Positions 15,290-24,287 of a stretch of 32,297 bases of DNA are shown here, one piece after another. Under the pieces are notes generated by a model. The model worked only from the letters and a program-made list of their open reading frames with translations, ran no database searches and was not told the DNA's origin. A program made the position numbers and the translations under genes. Location of the stretch: assembly GCA_028293565.1 (NCBI GenBank), contig JAQGON010000173.1, positions 1-32,297 on the forward strand. The letters are read 5' to 3'. Origin of the DNA: Verrucomicrobiota bacterium. GTDB taxonomy: Bacteria > Verrucomicrobiota > Verrucomicrobiia > Opitutales > Opitutaceae. Numbering within the stretch: the first letter of the stretch is position 1; the number at the start of each line of letters is the position of its first letter.

Positions 15290-16897
15290 ATGACCAACCG
15301 GGTGTTTCATCGAATTCCTTCGCCCGGCTGGATCCTCATCGTCGCGGTGTGCCTCGGCTTCGCGGGATTCACCGGCCACATGTGGGAGGATTATTTCATC
15401 ACGTTTCGCGCGAGCCTGAATCTGGCCACCGGGCACGGCCTGGTGTTTCAGCCGGGCGAGCACGTGCACACGTTCACCTCCCCGCTCGGCACGCTGCTGC
15501 CCGCGCTGTTGGCGCTGGGCGACGGCGCCGAGGTCGCGGTGCGGGCGCTCTGGTTGTTCCGGATCGTCAGCGCCGTCGCGCTCGCCTCCGCCATCGCGCT
15601 CGCCGCGCGAACGATGACGCGGTCCGGCCTTGCGCCATTTGCCCTCGTCGCCGCCTGCGCGGCGTGGAGCCTCGATCCCAAGACCGTCGATTTCTCGATC
15701 AACGGCATGGAGACCGCGCTGCTCGTCCTTTTCATCGTTGCCGCCTGGCGCGCGCTGGCGGACGGCGCGCGCCTGCTTCCCACGGCGGTCGCGTTCGCCG
15801 GGCTGCAGTGGACGCGTCCCGATGGCTGCGTGTTTTTCGCCGCGCTCGCGGCGGGGTGGCTGGTTTTCGGCGCGACCGAAAACGGTCCCGGGCGCGCCGA
15901 GCGGCTGGGACGGCTCGTGCGCGGCGTGGCGCTCGGCGGCGTCGCGTACCTCCCGTGGGTGGCTTTCGCGTGGTGGTATTACGGCTCCCCGCTGCCGCAT
16001 ACGATCATGGCGAAGGTTTCGCACCATGGGCCGGGAGAACTCGGGCCGGCACTGCTGCTTTATCCCTGGCGCCTGTTGTTCGGACACACCGCGCTCCATG
16101 ATGTCTTCATGCCGGCCTATTCGTTCTTCGGCGGCTGGCCTCCGGCCCTGGCCTGGTATTCGCGCGTCGTCGTGGTGATCGCCGCGGGTGGCTGGCTCGT
16201 TCCCGCGATGCGTCCAGCCGGACGCATGGCGTCGCTGGCCTTTTTCCTCGGGGGCTTCTACGTCGAATACATCCCGCGTTCGCCATGGTACTATCCGGGC
16301 TGGCAGGCGCTGGCGCTCGTGGCCTCGGCGTTCCTGCTCGATGCCGCGCTGCGGACCGATTTGAAACCGCGCGCGCAAGGGTTCGTCCGCCTCGCCCGCG
16401 GCGCGGGAATCATCTTCGTCACCGTCCAAGCCGCCCTGCTGGCGAGCGTCGCCTGGCAAATGCGCGAACAACAATCAATCATCGAGAACGGCCACCGCCG
16501 GGAAATCGGCCTCTGGCTTCGCGCGCACGCGGCGAAGGGCGACCGGGTGTATCTGGAGCCCCTTGGCTACGTCGGCTATTTTTCAGGGCTGAAAATGCTC
16601 GATTATCCCGGCCTGTCCTCGCCCGAAGTCGTCGCCGCGCGGCGCGCCGGCCATCGCCCCCATGCCGATCTCATCGCCGTCCTGCAGCCGGAGTGGCTCG
16701 TGCTGCGGCCGGACCAGGCGCGCGGCATCGCGGCCGACCGGCCGGAGCTCCTGACGAAGGACTATCGTCTCGAGCACGGGTTCGACGTGCGGGCGCAAGT
16801 GGATTCGATCCGTTTCCTTCCCGGTCGGGGCTATCTCGATTTCGACGCCGTGTACCTCGTCTTCCAACGCACCGCCCAAGCCGCGGCGCCGCGATGA
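15290..16897 (+). CDS. Polytopic membrane protein, probable GT-C glycosyltransferase (WEDYFITFR type)
   Basis: The 535-residue protein carries MWEDYFITFR (31-40), then NLATGHGLVFQPGEHVH (44-60) and TFTSPLG (61-67). This block recurs in a large group of bacterial GT-C-like proteins (usually DDAYITFRY, GHGLVFNPGE, TSPLW), where the paired acids lie in the first periplasmic loop. About nine or ten further helices reach residue 391, followed by a soluble tail of about 144 residues. The ATG at 15290 was chosen because it lies just before the first helix; the frame opens earlier inside the GT2 gene. The stop overlaps the next membrane-protein gene (ATGA). Sugar and acceptor are unknown. Confidence 0.82.
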   Translation: MTNRVFHRIPSPGWILIVAVCLGFAGFTGHMWEDYFITFRASLNLATGHGLVFQPGEHVHTFTSPLGTLLPALLALGDGAEVAVRALWLFRIVSAVALASAIALAARTMTRSGLAPFALVAACAAWSLDPKTVDFSINGMETALLVLFIVAAWRALADGARLLPTAVAFAGLQWTRPDGCVFFAALAAGWLVFGATENGPGRAERLGRLVRGVALGGVAYLPWVAFAWWYYGSPLPHTIMAKVSHHGPGELGPALLLYPWRLLFGHTALHDVFMPAYSFFGGWPPALAWYSRVVVVIAAGGWLVPAMRPAGRMASLAFFLGGFYVEYIPRSPWYYPGWQALALVASAFLLDAALRTDLKPRAQGFVRLARGAGIIFVTVQAALLASVAWQMREQQSIIENGHRREIGLWLRAHAAKGDRVYLEPLGYVGYFSGLKMLDYPGLSSPEVVAARRAGHRPHADLIAVLQPEWLVLRPDQARGIAADRPELLTKDYRLEHGFDVRAQVDSIRFLPGRGYLDFDAVYLVFQRTAQAAAPR

Positions 16898-18687
16898 GCC
16901 TCGTGGATCTTCTCGTCGGCGCCGCCGCCGTCGCCGTGCTGCTGGCGCCCGGCTGGATGCTCGCGCGCGCCGCGCGGATTCCGTACGCGCCGCTGGCCGG
17001 ATTCATCGCGAGCGTGGCGGGATTGGTGATGGTGGTGCTGTTGCTGGACGCGCTCGCGGTGCCGCTGACCCTCGCGTCATGCGGAGCGGTCTGGCTTCTG
17101 CTCACGGCCGCGATCGGGTGGTTCGGGCGGAAGACGATTTTTCGCGGGGCGGCCCTTCCGGCTTCCGCGCCGTTTGCGTGGCGGGAACACTGGCCCCTTT
17201 TCCTCGCGCTGATTCCGGCGGGCATGGTTGTCCTCTATCGGGCGACGGCCCAGCCGCTGTTCGGAATCGACACGGTTTTCCGCTGGAATTTTCTGGCGCT
17301 GCAGATGGTGGCGCGCGGCGCGCTGGGATTTTATCCGCCGGTGACCGCGGCCGACTATGAAATCTACGCCTGGCCCGACGGCATCGCGCCGGCGGTCTCG
17401 GTGATTTATTTCTGGGTTTACACGGTCGCGCATGCGACGCGTCCGATCCTGACGGCGCCGGCCGTGATCCTCCAATACGCCCTGCTCCTCGCCGGAGCCT
17501 TCGCGCTCGCGCGGCGTTTTTTTTCCGATCGCGCGGCGGCCTTCGCCCTCGCTTTCGTGGCCTGCTCGCCGGTGGTGGCATGGGCGACCGCGATGGGCCA
17601 GGAAAGCGGGCTGGTCGCGCTCTCGCTCGTCGCGCTGCTGCTGTACCTTCCGCGGGAGCGCGCGGACGAGACCCTCGGCGGCGCCGCGTTCGCCGGCCTC
17701 GCCGCGGGGCTGGGAGCGCTCGCCCGCGAATACGGACTCGCGTTGATCCTGCTCGGATTGGCGCTCGCGCTGGCGCGGCGGCTCTCGTGGCGCTCGCTGG
17801 TCTGCTTCGCCGCGGCCGCCGCGCTCGCCGCGTTTCCCTGGTATCTCCGCAACTGGATTCACACCGGAAATCCGCTGTTCAACCTCGGGCTGGGCGGCTG
17901 GTTTCCGATCAACCGGACGCACGCCTGGCTGATCCAGAGTTACCAGGAGGAGTTTGGCTGGACCCGCGTTTCGGCCGCCGCGCTGCGGTTCCTCTTCGTC
18001 AACTGCGCGGTCGTGCTGGCGGCGGGGCTGGCGGGCGCAGCCGTCGCTTTCCGCCGCGCGCGCTCATTGCTGGTGGCGGCTGCGCTGATCGTCGCCCTTT
18101 GGGCGGCATCGCTCGGCTACACGGCGGCGGGCTTCACGACCGCCATCCGCGTGCTGAGTCCCGCGCTCGTGATTCTGGCCGTGCTGGGCGGGGCGGCGGG
18201 CGCGCGATGGATCCCGGGCGAACGCCGCCTCGGGGTCGTCGGCCTCGGGCTCATGCTGGTCGCGACCGACGCCGCGCTGAGGGCGCTGACGCTGCCGGGC
18301 ACGGTCTACCAGATCCCGCGCGCCGACTGGCTCGCCGCGGGAAATGCGGTGCATGAGTATCACTCCCGGCCGGTTTACCGGGAGATCGCGCGCTTTGCCG
18401 GAGCCGAGCGAATCCTCGTGCTCGGACCCAACGCCCTGCTCACGCTCAACGGCGCGCGGACGGTTCCGCCCTGGAGCCCGGAGGTGGCGTTCCTCTTTGA
18501 CGACCGCCTCCCGGCCGCCGAAGTGGCGCGACGGCTGCGGGCGGCGAACATCGGATTCATGCTGCTGAACCAGGGGCCCGCCAACGAACGGTTCCTCGCG
18601 CACAGCGCTTATTTTCGCGAACCCGGCGGCACGCTGAAGGCAATGCGGTTCGACGATCAGATTCTGCTGAAGGTCGTGAGCCCGTGA
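16894..18687 (+). CDS. Polytopic membrane protein, GT-C-like with N-terminal helical extension
   Basis: The 597-residue protein starts with three or four hydrophobic segments (roughly residues 5-110) before a putative acidic loop PLFGIDTVFRWNFLALQM (121-138, D126), followed by YEIYAWPDGIAP (155-166). Membrane segments continue to about residue 462, and a soluble tail of 135 residues follows. The overall layout suggests a GT-C fold preceded by extra helices, similar to the protein at 18879-20600. The start overlaps the upstream stop (ATGA), implying translational coupling; the open frame upstream of 16894 is a shadow. A repeat element follows the stop. Family assignment is tentative, and a transport or polymerase role is possible. 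Confidence 0.75.
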   Translation: MSLVDLLVGAAAVAVLLAPGWMLARAARIPYAPLAGFIASVAGLVMVVLLLDALAVPLTLASCGAVWLLLTAAIGWFGRKTIFRGAALPASAPFAWREHWPLFLALIPAGMVVLYRATAQPLFGIDTVFRWNFLALQMVARGALGFYPPVTAADYEIYAWPDGIAPAVSVIYFWVYTVAHATRPILTAPAVILQYALLLAGAFALARRFFSDRAAAFALAFVACSPVVAWATAMGQESGLVALSLVALLLYLPRERADETLGGAAFAGLAAGLGALAREYGLALILLGLALALARRLSWRSLVCFAAAAALAAFPWYLRNWIHTGNPLFNLGLGGWFPINRTHAWLIQSYQEEFGWTRVSAAALRFLFVNCAVVLAAGLAGAAVAFRRARSLLVAAALIVALWAASLGYTAAGFTTAIRVLSPALVILAVLGGAAGARWIPGERRLGVVGLGLMLVATDAALRALTLPGTVYQIPRADWLAAGNAVHEYHSRPVYREIARFAGAERILVLGPNALLTLNGARTVPPWSPEVAFLFDDRLPAAEVARRLRAANIGFMLLNQGPANERFLAHSAYFREPGGTLKAMRFDDQILLKVVSP

Positions 18688-18700
18688 GGGACGCGAGCCG

Positions 18701-18809
18701 CGTGTAGCACGGGTCTCCGACCCGTGTGGGCGGACGCTGCTCAGGGAAACGTCGAGCACACCCGTTTAGCTCGAGTCCATCTTCACGGGTCGGAGACCCG
18801 TACTACACG
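18701..18809. repeat. REP-pair (BIME-like) inverted repeat, copy 1
   Basis: The 26-base arms at 18701-18726 and 18784-18809 are complementary at 25 of 26 positions. Each arm itself holds a hairpin, acgggtc-tcc-gacccgt. The centre contains gtcgagcacacccgtttagc, with a small CGAGC/GCTCG stem (18753-18757 with 18769-18773). The same element occurs at 28632-28737 in the same orientation with a nearly identical centre. It begins 14 bases after a stop codon and ends 69 bases before the next start on the same strand. Elements with tagcacgggtctccgacccgtg are, from memory, frequent in some Verrucomicrobiota genomes. Effect on transcript ends or stability is inferred. Confidence 0.85.
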
Positions 18810-18878
18810 CTCCAAGGCGGCTGGCCGTCGTTAAAATTCCGTGTCTTTGGCGCCGTTCGCGGCCATAAGAGTTCATCC

Positions 18879-20600
18879 ATGCTTCCGGATCCGGTGCGAT
18901 GCCTCCTGCTGTTTCCCGTGGTCACGCTCGGTCTCGCCTGGCCGGTGGCGGCGAAGCTGAAGCTCGAGCCGGCGGAAAAACTCTGCGCCACAGCGGTGCT
19001 GTCGCTGCTCGGAGTCTACCTGCTCGCCTTTGCGTCCTACATTCTCGGCCTGCCGAACTCGGCCTTGTGGGCCGTCCCGTTGCTCGCGCTCGCGGGCCTG
19101 CTGGCGGGCGGGCGCGCCTTCCGCGAAATGCTGGGCGATCCCGATGCCCGGGCGCTGGGCGTCGGCCAGCTGCTGGTCTCCGCGTGGTGCGCGGGCTGGC
19201 TCGCGCTCGTGGCCTCGTATTCCGGCGGAGGATGGGCCGGCGACTGGTTCGAGCATTGGGAACGCGCACGCTTCTTCCTCGAACGCTGGCCGCGCGAAGT
19301 AAAATTTCTCGGGCGATACCTGCTGCCCGCCCGGCCGCCGCTGGCGAATCTGGTCACGGGCGCCTTCCTGGTTCCGGCCGGAACTACGTTCGCGAGCTAC
19401 CAGGTGATCATGACGCTGCTCAACGGCATGGCTTTCCTTCCCGCCGCCCTGCTGGCGCGCCGCTTTTACCTGAGCCCGGGATTTTCCCCGGGGATTTCGC
19501 CGGCCGGCGGCCGCGCGGTTGTCGCGGCGCTCGCCGTGCTGGTGATGGTGAATCCGTCGTTTGTCGAAAATGCGACCTTCGCGTGGACGAAGCTCATCTC
19601 GGCATTTTTCGTCCTCGCGGGACTGTATTTCTTCCTGCGCGCCAACGATGCGGACGCACCCGCCGCCGCGCTTCCGCTGTCCGCGGCGAGCCTCGGTGGC
19701 GGAATCCTCGCGCACTACTCCGCCGGGCCCTACGTCCTCCTCCTCGCCGCGGCGTGGGTGGCGCTGAATTTCCACCGGCGCGGCGAAGCCGTCTTCCGGC
19801 GGCGCACCGCGCAGGCGGCGGGGATTGGCGCAGCCGTGCTGGCGACGTGGTTCGCCTGGGCGATCGCGAACTACGGGATCGCCACCACGCTGGCTTCGAA
19901 CACCAGCGCCACCGTGCAACCGGAGTGGCGGGATCACCAGTTCCTCAAGATCATGCTCAACCTGCGGGACACGCTCGTCCCGCATTTCCTGCGCAACGTC
20001 GATCCGGCCCTGATCGAGCAGCGCAGCGCGTGGGGCTATCTGCGCGACTGGTTTTTCCAGATCTACCAGGTGAACCTGCTCTTCATTTTCGGCAGCGTGG
20101 CGTGGCTGATCCTGCCCGTGATTCTCGTGCGCGAAGGGAGGCGCAGCCCGGCGCGCTCCCTCCGGTTCTGGAGCGGGTTTGTCGGCGGAGCCATTCTCCT
20201 CGGCGTGATCGTGCACGGGGCCCGGGATCACTGGGGGCTCGCGCACATCTGCCTGCTTGCCGTCGTCCTGCTGGGCCTGGCGTATCTCGCCGCCCGCTGG
20301 CCCGGCCTCGGGCGGAAGTGGAAGATCGCGCTGGCCGCCGGCGCGGTCGTCGATCTCGCGCTTGGGATTGCGCTCCAGTTCGCCGTGCAGAGCCAGGCGC
20401 TCGACCGCTGGCTGACGCCGGACGATCCGCCGATGGAGCAGATCAGGAGTTACACGGAATCGACCATGATCAACTTCGGCGCGAAGCTGGTCCATCATCT
20501 GGAATTTTTCAGCGACGTGCGATCGGTTCCCGGCGCGGCGGTCGCGGGATTCCTCGCGGTGATTCTGCTGCTCGCCGTGGTCCGCGCGTCCCGCCCGTGA
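18879..20600 (+). CDS. Polytopic membrane protein, GT-C-like with N-terminal helical extension
   Basis: The 573-residue protein has about three N-terminal hydrophobic segments (residues 5-75), another near 97-113, then the loop GDWFEHWERARFFL (121-134; D122, E125, E128), RPPLANLV (152-159), and many further helices, ending with a hydrophobic segment at 554-570. The late position of the acidic loop matches the protein at 16894-18687 and suggests a shared subfamily. Unlike most neighbours it has no long soluble tail after the last helix. The ATG at 18879 is set by the first helix; the frame upstream runs through the repeat element and is not coding. Function as a polyprenyl-sugar-dependent transferase is likely but unproven. 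Confidence 0.75.
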   Translation: MLPDPVRCLLLFPVVTLGLAWPVAAKLKLEPAEKLCATAVLSLLGVYLLAFASYILGLPNSALWAVPLLALAGLLAGGRAFREMLGDPDARALGVGQLLVSAWCAGWLALVASYSGGGWAGDWFEHWERARFFLERWPREVKFLGRYLLPARPPLANLVTGAFLVPAGTTFASYQVIMTLLNGMAFLPAALLARRFYLSPGFSPGISPAGGRAVVAALAVLVMVNPSFVENATFAWTKLISAFFVLAGLYFFLRANDADAPAAALPLSAASLGGGILAHYSAGPYVLLLAAAWVALNFHRRGEAVFRRRTAQAAGIGAAVLATWFAWAIANYGIATTLASNTSATVQPEWRDHQFLKIMLNLRDTLVPHFLRNVDPALIEQRSAWGYLRDWFFQIYQVNLLFIFGSVAWLILPVILVREGRRSPARSLRFWSGFVGGAILLGVIVHGARDHWGLAHICLLAVVLLGLAYLAARWPGLGRKWKIALAAGAVVDLALGIALQFAVQSQALDRWLTPDDPPMEQIRSYTESTMINFGAKLVHHLEFFSDVRSVPGAAVAGFLAVILLLAVVRASRP

Positions 20601-20771
20601 AACGAAAGGGCCCGGGCTCCTGACCGTCGCGGAGCCGGTCCTGGTCGGATCCCTGGCGGACTTCCTGGCGCGGCCGGAGCCGAACCAGGGCCGGGCCGCA
20701 TCGGATCGCGGGCCAAGAGACTCGCGCCACTTTTGCTTCGCCCATTCAAACCGCTTCGCCTTGATGGGGAG
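20601..20771. other. Intergenic region with imperfect short repeats
   Basis: The 171 bases between a membrane-protein stop and a GT2 start contain an imperfect inverted repeat (20635-20645 with 20684-20694, 10 of 11 pairs) and a direct repeat of cggagccg (20630-20637 and 20675-20682). It may be a decayed repeat element or a transcript-end hairpin. No U-tract and no clear promoter were seen. Confidence 0.3.
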
Positions 20772-21755
20772 ATGCCCGCCGGACCGAACCCTGCCATCGC
20801 CATCGTGATCCCGGTCTTCAACGAGGAGGCCGTGCTCCCGGAGCTCCTCGCGCGGTTGTCCGCGCTGTTCGCCGCGCATCCGGGCCCGGCGTGGAGCGTC
20901 GTGATCGTCGACGATGGCAGCCGAGACCGCTCGGCGGAACTGATCCGGGCGCAGGCGCTGCGGGATCCGCGCTTCCGCCTGGTCGAGTTCTCGCGCAATT
21001 TCGGCTTCCAAAGCGCGCTGTCCGCGGGCGTGGCCCGCGCGGGCGACGTGGATGCGGTGGTGACGATGGACGCCGACCTGCAGGATCCTCCGGAGGTGAT
21101 CCCGGACCTGCTGGAGGCGTGGCGCCATGGTGCGGACGTGGTCCGCGCCACGCGCCGTTCGCGCCGCGAGACGGGCCTGCGCCGCGTCGGGTTCGATCTC
21201 TTTCACGCGCTGTACGGACGGCTGACCGATTATCCGATCGAGCCGAATACCGGCACCTTCGGGCTGCTCGGCCGCCCGGCCGTCGAGGCGTTCAACGGCC
21301 TGCCGGAGCGCCACCGGTTCTTCCCCGGGTTGCGCGCGTGGATTGGCTTCAAGACCGCCGACGTGCACTACGACCGGCAGGAGCGCGCGGCGGGGAAGAC
21401 GCAGCAGAGTTTCCGCCGGCTGGCGCGCTACGCGATGGACGGGTTGTTCAGCTTTTCCTATCTCCCGCTGCGCCTCCTCACCTACTGCGGGCTGTTCGTC
21501 GCGGGGATGGGTTTCGCCGTCGGCGTCTTTTTCGCGGTGCGCCGGATCGTCGGGATCGAGACCGCCGCGACCGGATTCACCACCCTGGTCACGCTGGTGC
21601 TGTTTCTCGGCGGCATCCAGCTGATCGGCATCGGCGTGCTCGGCGAGTATTTGGGCCGGATCTACGACGAGGTGAAGCACCGGCCGCAGTACATCGTGAA
21701 GCGGGACCGCGAACTGAAAGAGAATCAGCCGGCAGCAGGACGTTCCGATCCATGA
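20772..21755 (+). CDS. GtrB/DPM-like polyprenyl-phosphate glycosyltransferase with two membrane helices
   Basis: The 327-residue protein has a GT2 domain with AIVIPVFNEEAVLPELL (10-26), VIVDDGSRD (44-52), FSRNFGFQSALSAG (73-86) and TMDADLQDPPEVIPDLLEA (98-116) containing DAD. A C-terminal pair of helices follows around residues 232-300 and then the conserved LGEYLGRIYDEVKHRPQYIV. This is the GtrB/YfdH-type architecture for synthesis of undecaprenyl-phosphate hexose. The ATG at 20772 is preceded by an ggggag run only two bases away, too close to be an effective Shine-Dalgarno; a TTG at 20733 would add 13 residues. The stop overlaps the start of the 759-residue GT-C-like gene (ATGA), a direct donor-consumer pairing. 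Confidence 0.92.
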   Translation: MPAGPNPAIAIVIPVFNEEAVLPELLARLSALFAAHPGPAWSVVIVDDGSRDRSAELIRAQALRDPRFRLVEFSRNFGFQSALSAGVARAGDVDAVVTMDADLQDPPEVIPDLLEAWRHGADVVRATRRSRRETGLRRVGFDLFHALYGRLTDYPIEPNTGTFGLLGRPAVEAFNGLPERHRFFPGLRAWIGFKTADVHYDRQERAAGKTQQSFRRLARYAMDGLFSFSYLPLRLLTYCGLFVAGMGFAVGVFFAVRRIVGIETAATGFTTLVTLVLFLGGIQLIGIGVLGEYLGRIYDEVKHRPQYIVKRDRELKENQPAAGRSDP

Positions 21756-24031
21756 GGAAGATCCAGCTGCCGGTGCTGCTTCTCATCCTGGGAGCCGCGG
21801 CCCTGGCGAGTGCGGCGGGCATGATGCTCTTCAGTTCGTTCATGCTCTATGACGACGAAGGCTATGTGCTGCTGTCGCTGCGGAATTTCGCCGAGCACGG
21901 TGGGCTCTACCGCGAGGTCTATACGCAGTACGGGCCGTTCTCGTATGTGCTGTATTATTTCCTGCACGCGCTGGGCATGCCGTTCACGCATGACGCCGGG
22001 CGCGTGCTGACCCTTGCGGCGTGGACCGGGACGGCGACGCTTTCCGCCTGGACCGTGTGGTGCGTGACGCGACACAGCGCCTGCATGCTCGCGACCCTTT
22101 CGGCGGTGTTTGTGTACCTCTGGATCATGATCAGCGAACCGAACCACCCCGGCGGTTTGGTCGCGCTGACGACGGCGATCATGGGACTGGCCGGCTATCG
22201 CGCGCTGGAAAACGGACGGTGGCGGACCTGGTCGGCGCTGGCCGGCGCCGGTTGCGCCGTCCTGGTGCTGACGAAGATCAACGTCGGCGCGTTCGCCGTG
22301 TTGTCATCCGCCGCCGTGCTTCTTCTCCACAGCCGTCAGGCCGCGGTCAGGCGCGCGATGCCGTGGATTCTCGGTGCGGGACTGTTGCTGTTGCCGTTCG
22401 CCCTCATGCGTCCGCTGCTCGGCGCACCCTGGGTGCAGACCTATGCCCTGCTGTTCGCATTCGCCGCGATTCCGGTCGCCGGATCGTTCGCCCTCGGTTT
22501 CGCCGCTGATCCCGACCCCCGGGCGAAAGCAGAGCCTCAATCCAGATCCGGCGCCGGAGCCGCGGAATGGGGCATGACGCTGGCGGCGGGATGCGCCGTC
22601 GCCTGTATCGTGCTCGGCGTGATCTTTGTCCGCGGGACAAAATTTTCCGATCTCGTCCAAGGCGTGCTGCTCGGGCCGCTGCATCATCCCGGTCACTTCA
22701 GCCTCGTGTTTCCATGGCCGCCGGCGGTGCGGCAGGTGGGCGCAGTTTCATGCGCGGCATTCCTGCTGGCGCTCGGCGGACTCCGTCTCGGACGGCCGCG
22801 CCGCGCGACCCTCGACACCGTCATCGCCCTCCTCCGGCTGGCGGCCGCCGGAGGCCTCGTGGTGGCCATGGCCCAATTTCCGCGGATCAGCCCCGACAAC
22901 CTGGTCTTTGCCTACTCGATTTCCAGCCTGTGGCTGTTCGTCTGGCCGCTGTCCGGGGAATCGGCGTCCACCGTCACCGCCCGCGGGTGGCTCGCGCTCC
23001 TGTTTCTCGGGCAATGGCTACATCCCTATCCGGTTCCGGGAAGCCAGATCGCGTGGGGAACCTTCCTGTACATTCCCCTCGTGGTCCTCGGCAGCTGGCA
23101 GGCGGCCCGGTGGCTTTCCGGGAGATGGAGTCCGGTTCTGACGCGGATGCGGCCGGCCGCGCTCGACATGCTTTTCACCCTGGGCCTGGCGGCGATGGCC
23201 ATCCTGATGGGCAATCGGCTCGCCCAGATCGGCAGCCGGTATCTCGAGAGCCGTTCGCTCGATCTGCCCGGCGCCGGGGCGCTGCGCCTGCCGGACAGCA
23301 CGTCGGCACTCTACCGGCTGCTGGTGGAAAATGCGAAGGTCCACGGCGACGTGCTCTTTTCGCTGCCGGGGATGTTCAGTTTCAACCTGTGGTCGGGACT
23401 GCCTCCGCCGACGCTGACGAATGTCACGCATTGGTTCTCGCTCCTCGACGACGAACAGCAGCACGCGATCATCCGCTCGCTGCAGAGCCATCCCAGGGCG
23501 TGCGTGATCGTCCAGGCGCCCCATCTCGATTTTCTCCGGCAGCGCGATCTCACGCCGGGCGGGCCGCTGTACGATTACATCATGGCGGAGTTTGAAACGG
23601 CGTTCGCGCTCGACGGGTTCGAGTTCCGTGTCCACCGGGGCCGCCGCATCGTGCCGCTGCTGACGGCGGAAATTTTCCAGGCAAAGCCCGCCGGCAATCC
23701 CGATCCCGCCATCCTGAACACGCTGATCAAGGTGCAGCTGATGCCGTCGCGGCCGGTCGCGAGCATCGAGATCGCGCAGATGGACGACCGTCGCAGCGCG
23801 CCCTTCGTGCTCAACGGCTCCAACACCCGGGTGGAGGTGGCGCCGATCAACCTGGATGGCAGCCCCCGCGCGCCTTCGGCGCCCCGGGCCTTCCCCTTCG
23901 CGTTGGACGGCGCCGCCGAAGTCGCGCTCTATTTCGACCGCAACCGGCAGGTTTTTTCGGCGGCCCAAAATTTTCTGGTGCTGCGCGACGCCGCGGGCGA
24001 CGAGATCGCCCTCGTCCGATTGCGACCCTAG
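21752..24031 (+). CDS. Large GT-C-like membrane protein with 270-residue soluble C-terminal region
   Basis: This 759-residue protein is the largest in the window. YDDEGYVLLSLRNF (33-46) and YREVYTQYGPFSY (53-65) give the acidic first-loop motif of PMT/GT39-like GT-C enzymes. Helices continue to about residue 487. The C-terminal 270 residues are soluble and appear to have two parts: a Rossmann-like segment (LVENAKVHGDVLFSLPG onward, ending FEFRVHRGRRIV) and a probably beta-rich end beyond about residue 650 (for example VEVAPINLDGSP, EVALYFDRNRQVF). The second part is unusual and unrecognised. An agcagga stretch about 10 bases upstream may aid initiation, and the ATG overlaps the GtrB-like stop. 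The TAG stop abuts a nested inverted-repeat element. Confidence 0.82.
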   Translation: MRKIQLPVLLLILGAAALASAAGMMLFSSFMLYDDEGYVLLSLRNFAEHGGLYREVYTQYGPFSYVLYYFLHALGMPFTHDAGRVLTLAAWTGTATLSAWTVWCVTRHSACMLATLSAVFVYLWIMISEPNHPGGLVALTTAIMGLAGYRALENGRWRTWSALAGAGCAVLVLTKINVGAFAVLSSAAVLLLHSRQAAVRRAMPWILGAGLLLLPFALMRPLLGAPWVQTYALLFAFAAIPVAGSFALGFAADPDPRAKAEPQSRSGAGAAEWGMTLAAGCAVACIVLGVIFVRGTKFSDLVQGVLLGPLHHPGHFSLVFPWPPAVRQVGAVSCAAFLLALGGLRLGRPRRATLDTVIALLRLAAAGGLVVAMAQFPRISPDNLVFAYSISSLWLFVWPLSGESASTVTARGWLALLFLGQWLHPYPVPGSQIAWGTFLYIPLVVLGSWQAARWLSGRWSPVLTRMRPAALDMLFTLGLAAMAILMGNRLAQIGSRYLESRSLDLPGAGALRLPDSTSALYRLLVENAKVHGDVLFSLPGMFSFNLWSGLPPPTLTNVTHWFSLLDDEQQHAIIRSLQSHPRACVIVQAPHLDFLRQRDLTPGGPLYDYIMAEFETAFALDGFEFRVHRGRRIVPLLTAEIFQAKPAGNPDPAILNTLIKVQLMPSRPVASIEIAQMDDRRSAPFVLNGSNTRVEVAPINLDGSPRAPSAPRAFPFALDGAAEVALYFDRNRQVFSAAQNFLVLRDAAGDEIALVRLRP

Positions 24032-24273
24032 GGCATTTTCAATAAAAGTGTGCCCGCCAGGAAGCCGGGACCAAATCCGGGATCGGAAGGAGTCGCCGCA
24101 AAAATGCGCAAGGGCTCCGGGACTCCGAATTGAATCCCGCGTGCGCCTATAGGCGCGATGGCAGCTCCTACGCAACCCCGGAGCCCTTGCGCATTTTTAC
24201 GGCCAACCTCCGCGCCGGAATTCGCGCCAACCGCGCGTATCGGCAACGCGGTTACGGTTCTATTGAAAATGCC
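24032..24273. repeat. MITE-like element with nested inverted repeats
   Basis: Terminal 16-base arms (24032-24047 and 24258-24273) are complementary at 15 of 16 positions. Internal 26-base arms (24096-24121 and 24177-24202; ccgcaaaaatgcgcaagg and complement) match at 25 of 26. A perfect 14-base palindrome, gcgcctataggcgc, lies at 24143-24156. The element fills the space between two convergent genes (stops at 24031 and 24288) and contains no credible coding sequence. Size and terminal repeats resemble a non-autonomous MITE, or a bidirectional terminator-like structure. No target duplication is obvious. Confidence 0.8.
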
Positions 24274-24287
24274 TTGGTCCGGCCGTT

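Noticed and set aside
16285-16893. N-terminal 203 codons of the longer open frame before the membrane protein at 16894
   Set aside because: This stretch overlaps another gene in a different frame and has shadow composition; the ATGA overlap at 16894 and the hydrophobic start are far better.
18873-21680. A 935-codon open frame on the minus strand
   Set aside because: It is antisense to two well-supported genes, has an Arg/Glu/Gln/His-rich low-complexity composition and no recognisable motif; long shadow frames are expected at this GC content.
20891-21751. N-terminal 287 codons of the 1046-codon frame ending at 24031
   Set aside because: They are a shadow of the GtrB-like gene; the membrane protein begins at the ATG at 21752.
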